A program made the translations under genes and the position numbers. The notes under the pieces were generated by a model. That model was not told where the DNA came from, did no database searches, and saw only the letters and a program-made list of their open reading frames with translations. Below, piece by piece: positions 1 through 5,670 of a DNA stretch of 7,822 nucleotides; the first letter of the stretch is position 1; the number at the start of each line of letters is the position of its first letter. This DNA comes from an uncultured Lachnospiraceae bacterium (lineage in GTDB: Bacteria; Bacillota; Clostridia; Lachnospirales; Lachnospiraceae): positions 1 through 7,822 of the forward strand of contig CABUZU010000093.1 of the NCBI GenBank assembly GCA_902496125.1, in the 5' to 3' direction.

Positions 1-419
1 ACTGGTGCAAGACCACAAGCACCGATGCAACGACAAGCTTCCAATGAGAATTTACCGTCTGCTGTACACTGTCCGCCTGTAATTCCTAAAACATTTTGTA
101 ACTTGTCATAAATCTGTCCTGAACCTTTAACATAACAAGCCGTTCCTAGACATACAGAAATGTTGTATCTTCCCTTTGGATATAGTGAGAAGAAAGAATA
201 GAATGTAACAACGCCATAGATTTTAGCTAAAGAAATCTGTAATTCTTCAGAAATGATTCTAAGTACCTTTTCTGGAAGATAACCAAAGATATCTTGTGCT
301 TGTTCCAATACAGGGATTAAAGGACTTTTTGTGCCTTTGTAATTAGCAATAAGTTCATCTAATTGACCTTCCTGCTCTGGTGTTCCTCTGTAAGGAATGT
401 TGATTCTCTCGTCACTCAT
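1..419 (-). CDS. nuoE: NuoE/HydC-like thioredoxin-fold [2Fe-2S] subunit of an NAD(P)-linked oxidoreductase (3' end outside window)
   Basis: Only the first 139 codons are present; the C-terminus lies left of the window. The protein resembles the 24-kDa subunit of complex I (NuoE) and its relatives in multimeric [FeFe]-hydrogenases and formate dehydrogenases (HydC, HndA). Seen: a helical N-terminal part (residues 1-80) with the family stretch around IYGVVTFYSFF, then the thioredoxin-like fold with the [2Fe-2S] ligands, a C-x4-C pair at Cys90 and Cys95 and a C-x3-C pair at Cys131 and Cys135 (CIGACGLAP). An extra Cys129 lies just before the second pair. The ATG at 417-419 has a strong TAAGGAGGTA ribosome site at 427-436. 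In this family the subunit relays electrons between a NuoF-type flavin/NAD(P) subunit and the catalytic subunit in the cytoplasm. The selenoprotein formate dehydrogenase upstream on the same strand suggests a shared complex. Family assignment is firm; which complex it serves is inferred. Confidence 0.93.
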   Translation of the reverse strand, partial: MSDERINIPYRGTPEQEGQLDELIANYKGTKSPLIPVLEQAQDIFGYLPEKVLRIISEELQISLAKIYGVVTFYSFFSLYPKGRYNISVCLGTACYVKGSGQIYDKLQNVLGITGGQCTADGKFSLEACRCIGACGLAP

Positions 420-481
420 TGTAAAATACCTCCTTATTCCAATGACTATATATAACAACAATCGCTGTGCAAAATAAGGAT

Positions 482-524
482 TCTCAGTGTGTTATTGTGC
501 AAAAAGTCCAATAACACACTGAGA
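482..524. terminator. Perfect 16-bp inverted repeat (terminator or leader hairpin)
   Basis: Arms at 482-497 and 509-524 are exact reverse complements around an 11-nt loop. A T-rich run (525-540) follows on the plus strand; on the minus strand, the direction of the flanking genes, the tail is only the weaker ATCCTTATTTT. It could terminate transcripts leaving the formate dehydrogenase gene, act in both directions, or form a leader hairpin, because a minus-strand promoter at 587-615 lies upstream of it and the nuoE-like gene downstream. The inverted repeat is certain; its role is not. Confidence 0.6.
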
Positions 525-683
525 TTATTTTATTTTTTATTCAGCAATCATAGCATACATTGATATCACTCATACACACTTGTATTATTTTATCATTATT
601 CTTCTATTGAGTCAAATAAAATAGTGCAAAAAACACAATAAAAGCAAATTAAACAAAATAATCAGGTGTGTTTTGTGAAAAAT
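487..683. repeat. Dispersed TTGTG(C)AAAA-like motifs in the fdh-nuoE intergenic region
   Basis: Near-copies of TGTGCAAAA occur at 466-474, 496-504 and (as AGTGCAAAA) 623-631, with TGTGAAAAA at 674-682. The longer unit GTGTGTTATTGTGCAAAAA (487-505) recurs as GTGTGTTTTGTGAAAAAT (666-683). The copies surround the nuoE promoter and hairpin, so they could be sites for a redox regulator, but no copy forms a clean Rex-type palindrome. In such AT-rich DNA chance similarity is possible. Confidence 0.3.
587..615 (-). promoter_or_regulatory. Sigma-A-type promoter for the nuoE-like gene
   Basis: On the minus strand a TTGACT -35 box (610-615) and a TAAAAT -10 box (587-592) are separated by exactly 17 nt. 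Transcription would start near 580, giving a leader of about 160 nt to the ATG at 419, with the 482-524 hairpin inside it. The nuoE-like gene and what follows can therefore be transcribed independently of the formate dehydrogenase gene. Confidence 0.7.
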
Positions 684-694
684 ACATATATTTT

Positions 695-3445
695 TTATAC
701 AGTCTTATAATTAACCACTGGTGTTTCCATGTATTGGCAACATTCTTTCTCTTCTTCTGCTTTTTCTACACGAACTGCAGTTACCTTATATTCAGGTGTC
801 TTAGAGAAATCATCTAAGTGGTCACCAACTAACCAGTTAGAGTTACCATCTAAGAAATGGAATGGCATCCAAACTTCACCTTTACTTGTCTTATCAGAAA
901 CTTCTGCAAAAGAAGCAATACGACCCTTAGGTGATGTTACATAGACCTTATCTCCATCTTTAATTCCAAGTTCTTGTGCATCCTGTGTATTGATTTCAAT
1001 AAAGGAACGTCCAGAAATTTCATTAATTTCAGGAGTCTTAGCAGTCATAGCACAAGCATTGTAGTGATAAAGTACACGACCTGTCATCATAATTAATGGA
1101 TATTCTTCTGATGCCTGCTGTGTTGATGGTTGATACTTAGCAGGATAGAATAAACCTAAGCCTCTTGAGAACTTACCAACATGCATGATAGGTGTACCTG
1201 GATGGTCTTTAGAGGTACAAGGCCACTGTAAGCCTTTGCCGTCAACTTCTTTACTGTCAAGTCTTTCATGACTAATACCAGCAAATGAAGGAGTAACGGA
1301 TGCGATTTCATCCATAATCTGTGCAGGAGTAAGAATTGGCTGATTATAACCCATTCTCTGCATGATTAAGGAGAAGATTTCAGTATCTGGTTTGGTTCCT
1401 GGAATTTCGATAGCCTTACGAACTCTCTGTACACGACGCTCTGTATTAGAGAAGGTACCTTCTTTTTCCAGATAAGAACGTCCAGGGAGAATAACATCAG
1501 CATATTTTGCAGTTTCAGTCATAAATAACTCATCTACAACTAAGAAATCTAAGTTTGTTAAAGCTTTAATTACATGGTTTGTATCTGGGTCAGTTACGAT
1601 AGGGTCTTCACCAAAGATGAATAGACCTTTTAACTTGCCTTCAATCATATCATGGAAACATTCTGTTGCCATTCTACCAACTTTCTTATTCAATTCAGTG
1701 CCCCAAGCTTTTTCGAATTTTTCTACTACAGCTGGGTCAGCAACTTTTTGATAACCAGTAAAGGTATTAGGCTGAGCACCCATATCACAAGCACCCTGAA
1801 CGTTGTTCTGTCCACGGATAGGGTTAACACCACAGCCTGCTTTACCTAATTTACCAACCATCATTGCCATATTAGACATAGACATAACGCCTTCTGTACC
1901 TGTATGGTGTTCTGTTACACCTAAGCAATACATGATTGGAGCACGGTCAGCTTCTGCGTATAAATGAGCAGCTTTTCTTAAATCGTCAGGATCAATGTGG
2001 CAGATCTCTGCTACTTTTTCAGGAGTATAATCCTTAACGATTGCTGCTAATTCTTCAAATCCTTCTGTTCTATTAGCGATAAATTCTTTATCAATTAAGC
2101 CATCTTCAATGAAGATATGCATCATACCATTTGCAAATGCAACGTTGGTACCTGGTTTTAATTTTAAGTGAATATCAGCTTTCTTAGCTAAGTCGATTTC
2201 ACGAGGGTCTACTACGATTAATTTAGCGCCTCTTGCAACTGCCTGACGAACTTGCATACCAATAACTGGATGAGCAACTTCTGGGTTAGAGCCGCATAAT
2301 AAGATTACATCTGAATCATGTGTAATATCTTCGATGGTGTTTGTCATAGCACCTGAACCTAATGTGGTTGCCAGACCGGCAACAGTAGGAGCATGTCAAA
2401 CGCGCGCACAGTTATCGGTATTGTTTGACTTAAACGCTGTTCTTACCATCTTCTGAAGCATATAGATATCTTCATTGGTGGAACGAGAGCAAGCAAAACC
2501 GGCTAGTGCCTCACCTCCGTATGTATTTTTAATTTCTGTAAATTTAGAAGCAACTAAATCTAAGGCTTCATCCCATGTAGCTTCTTCAAATTCACCAGTT
2601 TCTCTATTCTTAATTAGTGGAGTTTTTAATCTATCGTCGCATTGTGCGAAATCGAAAGATGCTGAACGTCCTTTAACACATAATAATCCTCTGTTTGAAG
2701 GACCATCTGCTGCTTCAACATCTACAACCTTGTTGTCTTTTACATATACATAGTACTGACATCCAGTTGCACAGTGAGGACAAGTAGTAAGGACTTTCTT
2801 AACTTCCCAAGGACGATATAATAACTGTTTCTTCATAGTAAGTGCACCGGTAGGACATGCCTGTACACAGTTACCACAAGATTCACAGTTACTATCAATC
2901 CATTTCTGTCCAAATGCAGGACTGATAACGGAAGCAAATCCACGCTGTGTTGTATCAATAGAGCCACGGCAAGTACGTTTCTGACAAGTATTTACGCATC
3001 TGTGGCATAAGATACATAGGTTTGGATTGTAAGTAAAGAATTTGTTAGAATCATCAATTGGCTTTTCTACCCCATTGAAAGGTACGTCTTTTACTTTGTA
3101 TTCAAAGCAAAGGTCTTGTAACTTACACATACCATTCTGTGGGCAAGAGAAACAATCTGTCTTATGATTAGACATTAATAACTCTAAAACTCCTCTTCTT
3201 GCTGCGATTACTCTTTCACTCTTAGTATAAATAACATTTCCGTCTGCTGCTGGGAACGAACATGCAGTTACTAACTTAGGCATGCCTTCGATCTCAACCA
3301 TACACATACGGCAAGATGCCTCGGGAGTGACATCTTTTAAATAACATAATGTAGGAATCTCTACACCAGCTTTTTTAGCTGCCTGTAAGATTGTAGAACC
3401 CTGTTCGACTTCTACTGTGATTCCATCAATGGTCACTTTTATCAT
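695..3445 (-). CDS. fdhF: Selenocysteine-containing NuoG-like formate dehydrogenase catalytic subunit
   Basis: Catalyses reversible oxidation of formate to CO2 at a bis-molybdopterin guanine dinucleotide (Mo or W) centre. It is one 917-codon gene read through an in-frame TGA (2396-2398) as Sec350, in the motif NCARV-Sec-HAPTVAGL, which matches the E. coli FdhF active site. The two halves are in the same frame, 16 codons apart. Domains: [2Fe-2S] ferredoxin-like (about 1-78; Cys34, 45, 48, 62); His-Cys [4Fe-4S] site (His94, Cys98, 101, 107); two [4Fe-4S] ferredoxin motifs (Cys144/147/150/154 and Cys187/190/193/197); molybdopterin-domain [4Fe-4S] (Cys222, 225, 229, 256) followed by Lys258; cofactor core with GQNNVQGACDMG at 545-556 and KEGTFSNTERRVQR at about 661-674; C-terminal dinucleotide-binding domain about 781-896. 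A Cys902-Cys903 pair lies near the end. There is no twin-arginine or other signal peptide, so it is cytoplasmic. The ATG at 3445 follows a GGAGG site (3453-3457). The wiring resembles NAD(P)- or ferredoxin-linked enzymes and fits the NuoE-like neighbour. Confidence 0.96.
2367..2398 (-). promoter_or_regulatory. Selenocysteine UGA codon with bacterial SECIS hairpin
   Basis: The UGA occupies 2396-2398 (minus strand). Twelve nucleotides after it a perfect 6-bp stem, GUUGCC (2378-2383) with GGCAAC (2367-2372), closes the pentaloop GGUCU (2373-2377). In E. coli fdhF the same GGUCU sits at the same distance from the UGA and its G and U contact SelB. This element lies inside the coding sequence and recruits SelB with Sec-tRNASec so the UGA is read as selenocysteine rather than stop. 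Confidence 0.93.
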
Positions 3446-3541
3446 CTTATTTCCTCCTTATAAATTTCTTTCTCCAAAATTTTCTTCCCATCTTATAGAA
3501 AATAGATTTCCATTTCCATTCAAAATTTTAAAAAACAATGT

Positions 3542-3570
3542 TATATAACGCCTTACGAGTTACAATCCAA
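3542..3570 (-). promoter_or_regulatory. Possible promoter for fdhF
   Basis: On the minus strand TTGGAT (3565-3570) and TATATA (3542-3547) are 17 nt apart. The predicted start, near 3535, would give a leader of about 90 nt. The -35 box is imperfect and the region is AT-rich, so this is tentative; transcription from serS is the alternative. Confidence 0.3.
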
Positions 3571-3639
3571 ACCGTAGTCATTCCGTCCCACAGTCCTCTA
3601 TTTCTATAAATGGAAAACAACTAATAAAACAATAGGATT

Positions 3640-3675
3640 CTAAGGAATAGTCTCCTTATAAAATTTCTTAAACAT
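3640..3675 (-). CDS. Candidate 11-residue peptide (MFKKFYKETIP)
   Basis: This short ORF begins 12 nt after the serS stop codon. Its ATG (3673-3675) follows TAAAGAGGTG (3681-3690), one of the best ribosome sites in the window, which overlaps the serS stop. The peptide is basic and aromatic and I do not recognise it. The stop codon lies in a small hairpin (arms 3641-3646 and 3653-3658). It could be a leader peptide influencing fdhF downstream, the remnant of a decayed gene, or a chance ORF; the ribosome site is the only positive evidence. Confidence 0.3.
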   Translation of the reverse strand: MFKKFYKETIP

Positions 3676-3687
3676 CTTATCACCTCT

Positions 3688-4932
3688 TTATATAATTATG
3701 TCCGTTCCTACAAACGGGACTAAAACTTCTGGAATCTTTATACTTCCATCTTCATTCTGATTTTGTTCAAGGATTGCTGCAAATAAACGACTCGTTGCAA
3801 GCCCTGAACCATTGAGCGTATGTACAAAATGAAGTTTGCCATCTTCATCTTTATAACGCGTATTACTTCGTCTTGACTGATAAGTCCTTGCATTCGATAT
3901 CGAACTTACTTCCTTATACATCTTCTCAGCTGGAAGCCACACTTCAATGTCATAAGTTCTTGCCATCGAATCACTGCAATCACTTCCTGGCAGCTTTACT
4001 ACCCTATAGTGTAAATCAAACTGTTCCATTAAAGACTTTGCATGTTCTAAAAGCCCAATGAAGGCACAATCGGACTCCTCTTTTGTCACAAACTGTACCA
4101 TCTCAACTTTATTAAACTGATGTCCCCTTATCATTCCCTTCTCACTGTTATTCTTGCTAACTTCCTTACGAAAACAAGGGGTATAAGCTGTATACTTTAA
4201 GGGTAAATTCGATTTCTTTAAAATTTCATTCTGATGAAAACTAACAAGGAGTGTTTCTGCCGTCGGAATTAGGAATTGCTCCGTTTCTTCTATCTGGTAG
4301 ACCTCATCTCTAAATTTAGGAAATTGGCCTGCAAAAAAGCCACATTCCTCTCTTGCAACAGGTGGAAGCATTACCATCTCATATCCTGCTTTTTGATTCT
4401 GCTGTAAGCAAAAATTTAATAATGCCCATTCAAGTTTTGCTCCAAGTCCTCGATAAATCCAATATCCACTCCCCATTAAATTGCCTGCCCTATCATAATC
4501 AATTAGATTATGAAGCTTTGATAATTCTAAATGGCTCTTAATAGGATAGTTAAATTCAATTGGTTCTTTAAATTTATATAAAATTTCTTCGTGTTCTAAA
4601 ACATCTTTATCTAATAAATTGGGTAAACGAATCAAGATTTCTTGTAGCTTCTTAACCTTTGTCTCAAATAAGCATTGAATCTGATTCGTTTTATTATCTA
4701 TTCTATGAATCTCTTCTAATAAATCATTCACCTGCAAGTTCTTTTTTTTACAGCTTGCAATTTCCTTTGACAGTAGATTCTTTTTATGTTTTAATTCTTG
4801 TAAATCCGTCTGTAGATTTAACTTCTCTTTATCTAAAGTTAGAAGTCTCTCTACTGAAATTTCATATCCTCGTCTATTGAAGTTTTCTTGTACTTCTTTC
4901 GGATGTTTTCTAATCTCTAATATATCTAACAC
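3688..4932 (-). CDS. serS: Seryl-tRNA synthetase (class II), divergent motif 2 loop
   Basis: Charges serine onto tRNASer and, in organisms using selenocysteine, onto tRNASec as the first step of selenocysteine synthesis. The 414-residue length is close to the usual size of about 425. Seen: N-terminal coiled-coil arm (about 1-105) that grips the tRNA long variable arm; class II core with the serine-binding TAE (224-226); motif 2 beginning TAYTPCFRKE (248-257) and ending IRGHQFNKVE (268-277); EVSSISN (341-347) followed by the Arg pair 354-355; and motif 3 NGSGLATSR (374-382). The motif 2 loop departs from the usual AGxxxRG form: it reads VSKNNSEKG (258-266), one residue shorter than typical, with Lys265 in the usual Arg place. 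This loop contacts the tRNA acceptor end. The start is GTG (4930-4932) with no good ribosome site, and I see no T-box leader such as often controls Firmicute serS genes. It lies directly upstream of the selenoprotein gene. It may be a second copy rather than the housekeeping one; the window cannot settle this. Confidence 0.93.
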   Translation of the reverse strand: MLDILEIRKHPKEVQENFNRRGYEISVERLLTLDKEKLNLQTDLQELKHKKNLLSKEIASCKKKNLQVNDLLEEIHRIDNKTNQIQCLFETKVKKLQEILIRLPNLLDKDVLEHEEILYKFKEPIEFNYPIKSHLELSKLHNLIDYDRAGNLMGSGYWIYRGLGAKLEWALLNFCLQQNQKAGYEMVMLPPVAREECGFFAGQFPKFRDEVYQIEETEQFLIPTAETLLVSFHQNEILKKSNLPLKYTAYTPCFRKEVSKNNSEKGMIRGHQFNKVEMVQFVTKEESDCAFIGLLEHAKSLMEQFDLHYRVVKLPGSDCSDSMARTYDIEVWLPAEKMYKEVSSISNARTYQSRRSNTRYKDEDGKLHFVHTLNGSGLATSRLFAAILEQNQNEDGSIKIPEVLVPFVGTDIII

Positions 4933-4939
4933 AACAATA

Positions 4940-4977
4940 ATTATAACCTTTTATATATATTTTATATAATTCTACCA
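4940..4977 (-). promoter_or_regulatory. Candidate -10 elements for serS
   Basis: Two minus-strand -10-like elements precede serS: TAGAAT (4969-4974) with an upstream TGG (4975-4977), an extended -10 pattern, and a perfect TATAAT (4940-4945) only 7 nt before the GTG start. Neither has a recognisable -35 box at the right spacing. The second would give an almost leaderless mRNA. The stretch is nearly all A and T, so chance matches are likely. Confidence 0.3.
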
Positions 4978-5144
4978 CACTTTTTGCTTTTTTTATATAG
5001 CAATTTGCAACATTTCTTTTGTTTAAATGTAGAAAAATTTCATGTTTTTTTGTGAATACTTAACAAAGATAGAATAAAAAGGAATCGTCTATGGATAATA
5101 TGTCTATCTATAAAGGATTCATTTTATTGATTTTTTCTATGTAT

Positions 5145-5174
5145 CGAATAAAATACTCATTCTCTTACATACTA
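5145..5174 (+). promoter_or_regulatory. Forespore (sigma-G/F-type) promoter of spoVAC
   Basis: CGAATA (5145-5150) and CATACTA (5168-5174) are 17 nt apart. They closely match the sigma-G consensus (TGHATR, then CATWHTA), missing only the first -35 base. Transcription would start near 5181, just before the ribosome site at 5185-5190. SpoVA genes are known sigma-G targets, so gene and promoter agree. Confidence 0.8.
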
Positions 5175-5195
5175 GTATTAGAACGGAGGTTTCAC

Positions 5196-5642
5196 ATGAA
5201 TAAAAAACAATATAATCAATACGTCAAAGAAATTACCCCTACTACCAATACCGTTATGAATGTAGTAAAAGCATTCTTCGGTGGAGGAGTCATCTGCCTA
5301 ATTGGTGAAATCATCAACCAATATTTACAAAATGGAATGGATTTTGATAAAGAAACAGCTGGTACTTATACTTCGATTATTTTAGTACTTCTTGCAATTA
5401 TCTTAACTGGATTTGGATGGTTCTCTAAGATTGTCAAACACATTGGTGCTGGTGCTCTTGTTCCAATTACTGGATTTGCAAACTCTGTAGCTGCCGCTGC
5501 GATTGAATATAAAAAAGAAGGTCATGTATTTGGTACGGGATGTAAAATTTTTATTATTGCTGGTCCTGTTATTTTATTCGGTGTTTTTACGAGTTGGATT
5601 CTTGGATTTATTTATTGGATTGGAAAGATTTGGGGAATTTAA
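5196..5642 (+). CDS. spoVAC: Stage V sporulation protein AC (SpoVAC)
   Basis: SpoVA proteins form the channel in the spore inner membrane that moves Ca-dipicolinate in during sporulation and out during germination. This 148-residue membrane protein matches the SpoVAC family: a GGGVICLIGE segment (29-38), DFDKETAG (49-56), the signature ALVPITGFANS (87-97), AIEYKKEG (102-109) and IIAGPVILFG (120-129). About four hydrophobic segments are visible (roughly 23-43, 57-77, 82-100 and 116-140). The ATG at 5196 was chosen because GGAGGT lies at 5185-5190 and the promoter at 5145-5174 falls inside the longer in-frame ORF, which opens at 5091. In clostridia this gene usually starts a spoVAC-D-E operon; here a terminator follows at once, so the gene stands alone in this window. 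Confidence 0.93.
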   Translation: MNKKQYNQYVKEITPTTNTVMNVVKAFFGGGVICLIGEIINQYLQNGMDFDKETAGTYTSIILVLLAIILTGFGWFSKIVKHIGAGALVPITGFANSVAAAAIEYKKEGHVFGTGCKIFIIAGPVILFGVFTSWILGFIYWIGKIWGI

Positions 5643-5667
5643 AAAGGGATGCAAGCCGCATCCCTTT
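5643..5667. terminator. Bidirectional intrinsic terminator between spoVAC and the GH25 gene
   Basis: A perfect 10-bp stem (5643-5652 with 5658-5667) encloses the 5-nt loop AAGCC. On the plus strand it is followed by ATCTTACTTTTTAATTTTT; on the minus strand the stem runs straight into further T residues. It starts 1 nt after the spoVAC stop and 3 nt beyond the end of the convergent GH25 gene, so it serves both. Confidence 0.9.
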
Positions 5668-5670
5668 ATC

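Larger units (their letters stand above)
3446..3687. other. 242-nt spacer between serS and fdhF
   Basis: No long ORF is present. Reading along the minus strand, it holds an 11-codon mini-ORF with a strong ribosome site (3640-3675), a small 6-bp hairpin with a 6-nt loop overlapping the end of that ORF (arms 3641-3646 and 3653-3658), a GC-richer stretch at about 3549-3600, a possible promoter (3542-3570) and the fdhF ribosome site. No strong GC hairpin followed by a U-run ends serS, so serS-fdhF co-transcription is possible. Confidence 0.5.

Noticed and set aside
623..640. Rex operator upstream of the nuoE promoter
   Set aside because: The TTGTG and CACTA half-sites are imperfect and one base too close for the TTGTGA-N6-TCACAA form, nor do they match the clostridial TTGTTAA type.
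729..944. Plus-strand ORFs opposite fdhF, e.g. 729-944, 1652-1849 and 2475-2753
   Set aside because: They are antisense shadows of a strongly supported gene, with no ribosome site or recognisable protein family.
695..3445. Formate dehydrogenase as two genes or a nonsense-disrupted pseudogene
   Set aside because: The TGA is in frame, lies exactly at the conserved active-site position and is followed by a SECIS hairpin; both halves are intact.
3873..4880. Plus-strand ORFs opposite serS (3873-4061, 4353-4541, 4659-4880)
   Set aside because: They lie antisense to a conserved coding region and show no recognisable similarity.
5091..5195. N-terminal extension of SpoVAC from an upstream ATG
   Set aside because: It lacks family similarity, contains the sigma-G-type promoter, and the ATG at 5196 has a proper GGAGGT site.
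4933..5195. T-box riboswitch in the serS leader
   Set aside because: The space to the divergent gene is short and neither a T-box sequence nor a specifier/antiterminator structure could be found on the minus strand.
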